Below are positions 9,052 to 18,631 of a stretch of DNA of 27,720 bases, in pieces. The notes beneath the pieces are model-generated. The model was not told where the DNA came from. It ran no database searches and saw only the letters and a list, made by a program, of their open reading frames with translations. The stretch is from Monosiga brevicollis MX1 (lineage: Eukaryota; Opisthokonta; Choanoflagellata; Craspedida; Salpingoecidae): positions 711,938-739,657 of the forward strand of contig NW_001865047.1 of NCBI RefSeq assembly GCF_000002865.3, given 5' to 3'. The translations under genes were made by a program, and so were the position numbers. Every line of letters begins with the position of its first letter. The stretch's first letter is position 1.

Positions 9052-11269
9052 TTAGGCGGTCCACTTGGCAACGCCCGACTGCTGAGTCACCGTGTCGTCA
9101 AGGGCAGCGTAGGCCACCTTCTCGTTGACAACCTCAATGCCGAGACCGTAGTAGCCCCAGAAGACGTGCGCATAGGGATCCCAGGTCTAAAAGCGCGTCA
9201 AACCAATTCGTTGACATGAGAATAATGTCATCCAAGCAGGCAGACTTTTTGTTTTTTTTTTATGTTCATCAACATCAGGAAGAACACGAGACGAGGGAGC
9301 TCACCTTGCCACCATCGCGGGTCTCAACAAAGTAGGCCTTGGGTGCCAGTTCACCGAGCTCGCCGCCGACAGCCCAGCCCAGGTTCTCGTTGGCAAAACG
9401 GATCTAAGTGCAGCATCATCATGAGCCGCAAGAAGAGAGGGGAAACGACAAAAAAAGGATGAGGGTGCCAAAGAAGCCGGGTGGCAGGGAGGATGCACGA
9501 GATCAGATGGATAAGAATGCGCGTACATCAATCAAAGAGAATCCGCCAATGTTGGAGTCCTGGGAGTAAAAGGTACGGTTCCAGGTCTCGCCGTCGTGGG
9601 TGCACCAAATACCGGCGCCGTCAAAGGGAAGATCCATCGACTCGCCAACAGCGCAGCAGTGCGTCTCAGAGGTGCAGTCAATGCCTATGAGAAGAGCAGA
9701 GAGGATGATGAATGAGGGAGGTGGCTCCATGCCCGTGCACCATGGGCGTGGTTCCGGCGACGAGGCGAGACAAGGGGGACAAACCATTGAAGTAAAAGGT
9801 ATCGTTCTGGGCGAATTGCGTCTTCCAAGTCTTGCCACCATCAACAGTCTGTTAAACGCGGTTGATTCGTGGATGAACACTTGATGCAAGCATGGTCATG
9901 GACATTTAACCAAGGCAACTGGCCAAGAACAGCGCACGCAAGACCTACCTTGATCAGCTGAGCCTTGTAGCTGCCGGTGGTGTTTTGAAGACGGTGGGCC
10001 CCAAGGTCCTTGCGCCAGCGGCCAAATTCATCCTGGAAGACAGACTTGCGACCACGAGCAGCCATCTTGTCCCCAGGGAGGCGGGCGCGAAGGGCAGCAG
10101 GCAAGTCATCTTGGTCGTCATCCTGCTCCTGCTGGGGGAACTCACCAGCGGTGATGTCTGGGGAAGCGCACCAGCAAGCCAGATGAGTGTGGGGCGTGGG
10201 GAAATGCGGGAAAGCGTAACGGTAAGCTCAATGCAACGTACACCAAGTGTTTTCCGAGGGATAGGCGCCGTAGCGGGCAAAGGTGAAGAGCTCGGGAGCA
10301 GGGCGCTGCTCAAAGAGAACGCCACCATCGTGGGTGATGGCAGCACCACCATAGCCAAAGAAAGAGTTGGCACAGCCAAAGCGCTCGCCGTCGTTGTCAG
10401 TGGAGATGTAGCGGATGGACTGGGAGTGACCGCCACCGAGCGAGTCGTTGAAAGTGCGGCCATCGTCCTTGGAGTAGAGCTCGTTGAAAACTAATGGACA
10501 TATCATTAAATGATGAAGAAGAAGAAGATCAAGAGTGAGAATGGGCAAGATCAAAATCTGAGAGGAATGCATGTGTTTGTGTTTGTGTTTGGGCGAAGCA
10601 GGTCCAGTAGCCTCCGCCTTGGCCTTGGCTTTGGCCTTGTTTTCGTCTCCATGCAAAATCACAAAAAAATCGTACCAGCGGTCACAATGACAGTGTTCTC
10701 CGAGCATTCGCAGTCGAAGAGCAGCAGGTCGTTGTTCAGGTTGCCCTGAGTCGAGTTCCAGGTGTGGCCACCATCAACCGTGTGCAAGATCTCGTTACCA
10801 AGACCGTTGACGGCGCCAGCCAGAAAGCCTAAAACAGAGGAGACGACACTAGGGTTCAGCAAGGTACGAGTCCGCCCAAGGACCAGCTGCCAGATTGTCT
10901 CCACAACAAGATAAACACGACCAAAGACAAAATGACGACGAAGAAACAGGGCGGTCGGGGGCCATCAACAACACTGCACCAGGCAGTCCGATCTTCAATC
11001 CCCGATTCCCGATTCCCTGATCCTGCCCTGATGCGCCTCGCTGATCAGCGCCGATCGCAGCGATCGCAGATCCACTGATATCGGCGGGGCCAGAAAAAAC
11101 AAAAACAAAAAAGAGAGAGAGGGAACCGCGATCGCGCACCTTCATCCTCGTTCTTGAAGGTGATACCAATGTTAATGGTCAAGCCAGGGTTGGAGATGAT
11201 CTCCCACTTGCCCTCTTGGCCCAGGGCCAGGGCCGTCAAGGCCAAAACGGCAGCGATCCGCAACAACAT
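9052..11269 (-). CDS. Secreted Asp-box (BNR / Ycf48-like) beta-propeller protein
   Basis: Eight exons: 11269-11140, 10828-10676, 10490-10242, 10157-9949, 9848-9785, 9684-9527, 9403-9305 and 9186-9052. They total 1197 nt, 398 residues, and every junction is in phase. It begins with a signal peptide (MLLRIAAVLALTALALGQ). Asp-box motifs repeat along the chain: TVDGGHTW, SKDDGRTF, THDGG, TVDGGKTW, THDGETW and TRDGGKTW. The last is interrupted exactly between Lys and Thr by the intron 9187-9304. The layout resembles Ycf48/photosystem-assembly-factor-like propellers, but the signal peptide points to the secretory pathway, so a photosynthetic role is not implied. Exon 4 inserts a charged segment of about 65 residues (QQEQDDDQDD, then a basic stretch) between blades. 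The ligand is unknown; a sialidase-like active site was not recognised. Confidence 0.85.
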
Positions 11270-11305
11270 CTCTGCAGAAGAAGAAGAAGAAGAAGAAGAG
11301 AAAAT
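11270..11305 (-). other. Acceptor-like site directly before the propeller start codon
   Basis: On the minus strand a CTT-rich polypyrimidine run ends in CTGCAG, then AG, then the ATG at 11269. This looks like a 3' splice site two bases before the start, so the gene probably has a 5'-UTR intron. The upstream non-coding exon was not located. Confidence 0.45.
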
Positions 11306-12170
11306 CCTAAAAAACAAATGAGAGACGAGAGACAGAGAGTCAGAGAGAGACAAGAGAAGAGAGTGGGTGTGACAGAGGTTTGGTCGGTTTGAGAGAGACA
11401 CAAAGAGAGAGACAGAGAGACAAACAGACAGACACACAGACACACAGACAGACACACAGACAGACACACAGACAGACACACAGAGACAGACAGCCAGAGA
11501 GAGAGAGTAAACAGAAGAGAGCTACCCAGAGCGTCAAACAGAGCGGGCGATCACTGACATGACCAGGAGCAAGACCCGTTGCTATCGCACACCATAGAGA
11601 CTTATTGAAGAAGATAATGAATTTAATGAAGGTTTTCTTGTATTATCATGCCATTATATTAATGGTATTCCATTAGGTTGATGTTGTTAAAAAGGTGGGT
11701 TAGTGTAGCACACAAGGTGAGATTTCGACTGATGGGTGTTCAGCACAACTCGTGATTTTCAGTCGCACACAGATACCACTGCTACAACTACACATTAAAC
11801 TACATAAAGTATGAAACGTGTATAAGGTAATTACATTGTCAATATTTGAGATACGACAATAACTTCATTTATATCTTCAATAGCTTGATGTGGGTCAAGA
11901 ATAGAGACAATTTTGTTGCTGGAAGGGATGTCAGCATTTTGCGGATGTAAACAAAACACGGCGACAATTGGACGCCCCGCGATTTTGTGAAATTTTGTCG
12001 CTGGCGACGGAGCGAGCGAGCGGCGATTGCGGCAGATCGGACACCTGTAAACCGATGTTGCCTGTACAGAAGCACCCTGAGATTTGAAGCACAAAGAATC
12101 AACTGCGCTGGCTCCTTTTTGTTGATTTTTTGATCAACTGCCCCCCTCTCGCACGCGCCCTGCCTCAACC
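11306..12170. other. Divergent intergenic region with simple repeats and an AT-rich island
   Basis: This region separates the minus-strand propeller gene from the plus-strand sulfatase locus and should hold both promoters. 11330-11510 is a purine/CA-rich tract (GAGA, ACAGACAGACACACAG). 11590-11930 is markedly AT-rich compared with its surroundings and without a convincing reading frame. 12000-12170 returns to GC-rich sequence. No TATA box or RNA gene can be supported. Confidence 0.6.
11590..11930. other. AT-rich island
   Basis: About 340 bp of low GC content in GC-rich surroundings, starting near GAGACTTATTGAAG (11597-11610). A near-identical 14-mer starts a second AT-rich island at 27065. 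No terminal repeats or transposase frame were found, so mobile origin is only a possibility. Confidence 0.5.
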
Positions 12171-13276
12171 ATGCGAGAAGCAGCAACAGATCGGGCCACG
12201 CCGATCGGCAGCGGTTGGCCCCAACACTGGCATCTATTGGCCCTACTTGTGCTCAATTTGGGCCAAATGGCTCAAACCAAGGCCCCTCCCAACATTGTCT
12301 TCTTCTTGGTTGACGACCTGGGCCACTACAACGGTGAGTCCTGCGATCAGCACGGCCGGTCAGCTCTTGGCCATCCCTGACTTTGACCAACCCTAACCAC
12401 GCGCGCCTGTGGCGTACCACTAGTGGGCTACGAGGGCAACTCCAACGCCACCAGCCCCACTCTTGATCGACTGGCTTGGTGAGGTGATTGCCTCGGCGTT
12501 GTGCTCAGCGGGCTGCCGCTCGCTTTTGATGGACAACAAACGGCCAGCATTGCCTGCCTCTCACGTCACAGCTGCCGCCGTGTGCCTCACTAGAGAAGGC
12601 ATCATTTTGAATCGACATTACGTTTACAAATTCTGCTCCCCTACCCGATCATCTTTTATGAGTGGACGTTTGCCCGTCCACGTCAACATTCAAGTCCGTC
12701 TGGCTCTTTTCTTTTTTTTTTCTCGCAAGTGTGTGGCTGCGGCTGTGCCAGCCGACCTCACGCCTGCCTTCACACAGAACAACCCTTCTAGCAAGAACGG
12801 CGGCGTAGATCTCCGCATGACCACCATTGCCGAAAAGCTCAAACAAGCAGGGTACGACAATCTGTGTCAACCCAACGTAGATGGTAGCTTTGTCTGCCAC
12901 TGCCATTCACTCCAGCTTGGCTCAACCCACCCTCTCATGTCCAACATGTGTTGGAAACCGCGTCTCAAGGTATCGAACCCACACCTCTGGAAAGTGGCAC
13001 GGTAAGTCGAATGAGCACGCCCAATGGGGGCGGGACATGATCCAATAATTGGCTGGCTCGCCTCATCTGGTACTCGGCCATACAACTATGGTAGCCGGCG
13101 GCTATGTGCAGGGCATGGTACCCATTCATCGTGGCTTCGACTCGAGCATTGGCTTTTGTACGTTGTTCTTCATATTGGCCTGAATACCAAAGGGACGATT
13201 TTGATCTGAGACCAGCTGACAGTGCGTTTGATGCTACGTTGTGTCGTGTAGTGAATGGGAACGAAGATCACTACAC
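12171..13276 (+). pseudogene. Truncated arylsulfatase (ARSB/I/J type), N-terminal part only
   Basis: Seven exon-like segments follow the arylsulfatase N-terminus: 12171-12333, 12424-12478, 12594-12693, 12778-12851, 12970-13001, 13095-13157 and 13252-13276. They encode a signal-like leader, the metal-binding NIVFFLVDDLGHYN, VGYEGNSNATSPTLDRLA, the catalytic formylglycine site in YKFCSPTRSSFMSGRLPVH, MTTIAEKLKQAGYRTHTSGK plus WHAGGY, HRGFDSSIGF and LNGNEDHYT. This is about 170 residues against roughly 500 in the family. The C-terminal part, including the later metal and substrate residues, is not found downstream before the CT tract at 13811. Joining exon 2 (ends TG at 12478) to exon 3 (starts A at 12594) makes TGA in frame. 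Both features suggest a decayed gene; an assembly error is the alternative. Confidence 0.7.
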
Positions 13277-14154
<878 letters not shown>

Positions 14155-15073
14155 ATGGATCCGTCGGACCTGTTGTCACAACGCCGCAAAGTCGAACAGC
14201 TCGAGGAGCTATCCAGTCAATGTACGGAGTGATCGCCAAACACCATGCAATACGCCTGACGCTTTTGCAGAAATGCATTGCTTACCCGTTCCATGACTCC
14301 TCCGCCCCTCAACCCCAAATAATGTGTTTTTTGTTATGGCAGTGAAGGACTTGCAAGAACTCGTTGTCCAGCGGCAAGCTCAAGAGGACAAACATTTTAA
14401 ACGCCTGGAGACGCGCCTGAGTTTGGTGGAGCAAAGGCTCGAGAAATCGGAAGGGCCTGCCATGCGGAGCGAAGATCGGTCTGCAAGTGAGCTGCAAGAT
14501 TTGTCGGCAGAGCTGGTCCAGCTGGAGGAAGACGTCGGCCGGTGTCCTGAAGGACAAAGTCATGAGGCTCTCAAGGCTGAGACCGAGAGCATCAAGCAAA
14601 GCATTGAGGAGCTGCGAGCTGCCAAGGAGCAAAAGGACAAGGAGAATGCACTCAAGGCCGAGGAGCTGCGAGCTGCCATGAAGCAGAAGGACGAGGAGCT
14701 GCGAGCTGCCATGAAGCAGAAGGACGAGGAGATGCAAAGAAGCTTTGATCAATTTGCGCTCGCGGCCCACAATCATATGTTGGCCAGTTGCCTCAGCGAC
14801 TGGCTGCTTTCAAGGTTGCATGCCGACCAAATTCCGTGGACTGGCCATCCGCCGCGGGTCATCGACCTCAGCAATTTTCTCAACATTGCGTTGGGCTACG
14901 GCGACGTACCGCGCCCATCATTTGAGTATATAGAGTGGTGTTTCACGCAGGCTCCCCTTGAAGCTCAATGGCAGATGCTCCAAGCCTACAGGGAATGTTG
15001 CAACAAGCTGAGAGCAAAGCACGTGTCGCCTGATCAATTTTTTGCTGCCGTGGAGCAACAACTTAGAATGTGA
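14155..15073 (+). CDS. Coiled-coil protein of unknown function
   Basis: Two exons, 14155-14221 and 14343-15073, joined in phase 1 (GTACGG donor, GGCAG acceptor), give 265 residues. The splice joins two halves of one heptad-rich helix (QLEELSSQ to LKDLQELVVQRQ), which supports the model and the MDPSDLLSQ start. Residues about 10-195 are a charged coiled coil with a three-fold repeat of about 11 residues (EELRAAKEQKD, then EELRAAMKQKD twice; DNA 14606-14638, 14660-14692 and 14693-14725). The C-terminal 70 residues are a compact domain with WTGHPPRVIDLSNFL and FEYIEWCFTQAPLEAQW that I do not recognise. No signal peptide or membrane segment; probably cytoplasmic. The family is unknown to me. Confidence 0.75.
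14606..14725 (+). repeat. 33-bp in-frame repeats in the coiled-coil gene
   Basis: Units at 14606-14638, 14660-14692 and 14693-14725 all begin GAGGAGCTGCGAGCTGCC. The last two are direct tandem copies and nearly identical, indicating a recent expansion that lengthens the coiled coil by 11-residue steps. Confidence 0.85.
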
Positions 15074-15871
15074 GCGTTGCGCCCGGCTCGCTTTGTGCGG
15101 TGCGCCTTGTCTCGTTTCTTTCTCTCCGGCAAACCCAGCCTTGCTTCAATCGATACTGCTCCTCCATGTCATTTTGGTAATGAGGTCTTTACATGGGAAA
15201 GATCACGGCGATCGGCAGTGTGTTGCCGCACGACTGACTGCTGTGCAACCACGGCCTCTGGTCTTACTGATTGTCCCCGTGTAACTCTCTGCCCCTGTGT
15301 CTCTCTGTCCTTGCACCTCTGTCTCTCTGCGTGTGCCTCAAGTGCCGGCCTCTGCCTTTTTCTTCAACTCTCGCTCCGAAGAGAGAGAGAAGAAGAAGAG
15401 GTCGTGTGGTCCCTAAGCACGTGTGATGTTAGGTCAGGATCTGACAAGAAGCGATCCAACTCTAATACATGCCAACGTCACTGCCACACCTGCACAACGC
15501 GTGAGACACTATGATGACTAATATAGGATCACACCTGATGACCCGAAACGCCACACTTGGCAACAGTCCTCTTTTCCTTTGAGTTTTGTCCTTGGTTGAA
15601 CCTCTCTCTCAGTTGCCGTGAGTTTGACATTTAGGATGTCGTTCTCTCTGAACTTTCTCTCAAAAGCCTCTGTGTCTCTAAAATCCCTTTGCTCACACAT
15701 GGCTTTGAAATTTTCTGCATCCATGTTTCTCCGTCTCTCTGCCCAGCCTCTGGCGCTGCCTTCTGTCTCTTTTGGTCTCTTCAGCCTCCCAGCGTGGACA
15801 ACCGTTTCCAACAAACAAAGTCTCTCTCTCTCTCTCTCTATCGCGTGTGTTGCAGTCCGCGATCGCCGACG

Positions 15872-15952
<81 letters not shown>

Positions 15953-16227
15953 CAACGGTGCAGTTTGCGATCATCGACGAGCTGCTCCTCTTGTCTCCCT
16001 CCTCTCCCTATCCCCTCCTAACCCTCCTAATACTCCTCTCTCTTTCCCCTTCTCCTTCTCCACCGCCTTCCCTCGCCCCCACCTCTCTCCCTCTCCTTGC
16101 GCTTTTTTTTTTATCAAGAGTGCAGTGACATTTCTCTTCTCTCTGACCTTGGAACCATCGCCCCCGCCACTCCCCCGCGCCGTCCGTCAAACGAAACCAG
16201 CGCGCAGAGGCAGAGATCAACGGGTCC
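15074..16227. other. Intergenic region, pyrimidine-rich, before the FG-GAP gene
   Basis: No gene is supported on either strand. From about 15600 the plus strand is strongly pyrimidine-biased (TCTCTCTG, CTCCCTCC runs) up to the FG-GAP start and contains a (CA)n tract. It probably holds the 3' end of the coiled-coil gene and the promoter of the FG-GAP gene. Confidence 0.55.
15873..15949. repeat. (CA)38 microsatellite
   Basis: A 77-bp CA repeat without interruption, in the pyrimidine-rich region upstream of the FG-GAP gene. Confidence 0.97.
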
Positions 16228-17480
16228 ATGATGATGCATGCGGCACTCATCCCCTGGTTGATCGGGGCCCTGTGCCTGGCCGTTCACGTGTACTCGCAGC
16301 AAGTGCCCAGCTTGACGGTGGACGAGGATGGCACGCTGCACATCAACTCGACCAAGCGCGTCATTGTCAATGGAATCGACGTGGCCGAGGCCGGCACCAC
16401 ACTCCTTGATTTCCTCGAGAACAACCCCAAAAAGTCGTCTCGACATGAGCCATGTACGCATATTCGGTCGTGGGTGCCGACCTGGACCGGGATGGCCATG
16501 TGGACATTGTGAGCGCGAGTCGGAACGATGACAAGCTGGCTTGGTACAAAAACCTTGGCAATGGTCAGTTTTCCGACGCGATCAACATTTCCCTCGAGGT
16601 TGATGGCGCCGTGTCGGTTCATACGGCCGATTTGGATGACGACGGAGACCTGGATGTCCTTGCGTTTGGAAGCTCCAATAACTCCATCGTTTGGTTTGAA
16701 AATGACGGTCAAGGCGGTTTCATGATCAGCCACGTTATCGACAGCAATGCCCCGGGTGCAACCGATGTCATCGCCGCCGATCTTGACGACGATGGCGCCC
16801 TCGACGTTGTTGCTGCCGTGAGTTTGGAGAACAAAGTGGCTTGGTACCGCAATCTGGGTGGGTCCTTTTCAACGCAGCAAGTCATTTCCACCAACGTCCA
16901 GGATGCCCGTGCAGTGTATGCTGCGGATTTGAGCGGCGATGGGCGCTTAGACGTCCTCGGCGTGAGCGACAACAGCGACTATGTCTGCTGGTTTCGTAAC
17001 ATTGACGGATCCACTTTTGCTGCACGTGAGCTCATTGCCACCAACATCATAGACCCGCGTGACGTGTACGCCGCTGATCTCGATGAAGATGGTGATGTGG
17101 ATGTGTTGTCTGCCAGTCTGGCAGATGGCACCATCGCCTGGTACCGCAATGATGGTGATGGCAACTTCACCAAACGCATCATCACAACGTCGGCTTCTGG
17201 GGCGCATGCCGTGCGCGCGGCCGACGTCGACGCGGATGGCCATCTCGATGTCCTAAGTGCCAGTGCATATGCCAATGCCATTGCCTGGTATCGCGGCAAT
17301 GGTCGGGGCGACTTTTCAGAGCCCATTCCCATCACCACGAACGCTCAACGCGCCTACAGCGTCGAGACGGCCGACCTCGACGGCGATGGAGCCCTCGACG
17401 TCCTTAGCGCCAGTGCCTACGATCACAAGATTGCCTGGTACCGCAACGATCAATGGGCCTGGCGAGCTCGCTTTTACTAG
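16228..17480 (+). pseudogene. Secreted FG-GAP/VCBS repeat protein, reading frame broken
   Basis: The first frame starts at 16228 with a signal peptide (LIPWLIGALCLAVHVYSQQ) and runs about 75 residues (VDEDGTLHINSTKRVIVNG) before going astray. From 16452 a second frame runs 342 codons to TAG at 17478-17480. It carries about seven FG-GAP repeats, each with a calcium-binding-like loop (DLDRDGHVDI, DLDDDGDLDV, DLDEDGDVDV, DVDADGHLDV, DLDGDGALDV) and an [IL]AWYRN strand. No GT-AG intron with a matching phase can join the frames. Just before 16452 the second frame reads QKVVST, stop TGA, AMYAYSVVGADLD, which aligns with a normal repeat start. So the lesion is a one-base deletion near 16446-16452, or a frame change plus a nonsense codon, or a sequencing error. 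No introns. If intact it would be a secreted propeller resembling bacterial ones. Confidence 0.65.
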
Positions 17481-17856
17481 CAGTCCAGCTGACCCCGCCT
17501 TGACCTTGCTGCGCTTTTTCCCATTTCCCCTTCTCAAGAGTGAAAAAAAAAAAAATTGATGGCTCGAGTTGCACGCCAATCTGCCGTAATTTTGTTTTCT
17601 TGGTCATTTGCAGTCACATGTCAACGCCCTCCCTCTTCCCGTGCATAAGAAAAGAAAAGGTATCCATGGACGTATCATGCTAAAGAAGCAGAGAAACAAG
17701 ACACATGGGTGTCGCCATCAAGTTGTCAATTCAGTGCATTACGACCGTCGCACGCTGGGCAGACCGCGTGATGCTAGAAACCAAAAAGACGCCTTGCTGG
17801 AGAGCGTTTGCTTTCGGATACAGGCATTACAAGAACACGGGCGGGTTTCATCGAAT
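17481..17856. other. Convergent intergenic region between the FG-GAP gene and RPLP2
   Basis: The two genes end toward each other here. It contains an A12 run (17542-17553) and no supported frame. No consensus AATAAA was seen just past either stop. Confidence 0.55.
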
Positions 17857-18611
17857 TTAATCGAAGAGGGAGAAACCATCCATGTCCTCATCCTCAGACT
17901 CCTCGGGTTCGGGGGCCTTCTCCTCGGCCTTGGCCTCACCAGCACCACCGGCAGCGGCAGCAGCGGGGGCGGCGGCGCCACCAGAGGGGACGGAAGCAAG
18001 CTTCTCCTGGCCCTCGGCGATCAGCTCCTCGAGCTCCTTGTCAGCCAGCTGGGAGATGACCTAGAGAGGGTTGAAGCAAACATGACATGATATTCAGAAT
18101 GAGCACTGGGCTTGTCCAAACAAGAGTACCAAGCCAATGTATGATGCACGAGTGGATCAACCATGGTTGAGGAGGAGAAGAAGGTGTCACATCAACGCCA
18201 GAACGCAACCGTGAAGCAAACAAACACGGGAGCAACCACATCATGCCGTATCCTTGTGGGACCAAACATAACGCGCGAGGATGCATTTTAATCTGGGCCT
18301 CTGAAAGACCGCCCAAGTCAACAGCGACCAGACTGCTCCGAAGAGCAATCTGGCTGATGCTTCCTTGACGGTGAGTAAGAGGCCGTGTCGGCTCAAAGGT
18401 GTTTGACCGTTGTGTGGTGTGGTTGTGTGGTGGGAAACAATATTGCATTCTTGTGTGGATGAGTAGGTGTTGGTATGCTTCGACTTACAGTGTTGAGCTG
18501 CTCATCATCGACGCTGACACCGACAGACTCGAAGATCTTCTTGAGATCGGCCGCAGAGGGCTTGGCGTTGCCACCGAGGGCAGCCAGAAGGTAAGCCGCG
18601 ACGTACCGCAT
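17857..18611 (-). CDS. RPLP2: 60S acidic ribosomal protein P2
   Basis: Two exons, 18611-18489 and 18060-17857, joined in phase 0 (GTAAGT donor), give 108 residues; the human protein has 115. The N-terminus [20 protein letters not shown] matches the P2 signature. The N-terminal dimerisation domain is followed by an Ala/Gly-rich hinge and an acidic tail ending [13 protein letters not shown], the conserved P-protein terminus that recruits elongation factors. It acts in the lateral stalk of the cytoplasmic 60S subunit as a dimer with P1 on P0. The 428-bp intron is among the longest in the window and contains a strong hairpin (18328-18353). An acceptor-like TCTCTCAG lies one base before the ATG, suggesting a 5'-UTR intron. 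Confidence 0.97.
18328..18353 (-). other. UUCG-capped hairpin in the RPLP2 intron (candidate structured RNA)
   Basis: On the RPLP2 sense strand, CCAGATTGCTC pairs with GAGCAGTCTGG around a TTCG loop. This gives 11 consecutive pairs, one of them G-U, and the loop is the very stable C(UUCG)G tetraloop. CAG just 5' and CTG just 3' may extend the stem past a three-base bulge. An AGATTA (ANANNA, H-box-like) element follows about 40 bases downstream. Introns of ribosomal protein genes often host snoRNAs, so an H/ACA snoRNA is possible, but no complete two-hairpin H/ACA or C/D architecture could be established. Confidence 0.45.
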
Positions 18612-18631
18612 GCTGAGAGAAAAAAAAAGAT
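18612..18631 (-). other. Acceptor-like site directly before the RPLP2 start codon
   Basis: The minus strand reads a long T run, then CTCTCAG, then C, then the ATG at 18611. This is a good 3' splice site and suggests a 5'-UTR intron in RPLP2. The upstream exon was not identified. Confidence 0.5.

Noticed and set aside
12950-12990. Exact B-box match GGTTCGATACC on the minus strand
   Set aside because: It lies in the sulfatase exon coding GYRTHT, and no cloverleaf can be built around it.
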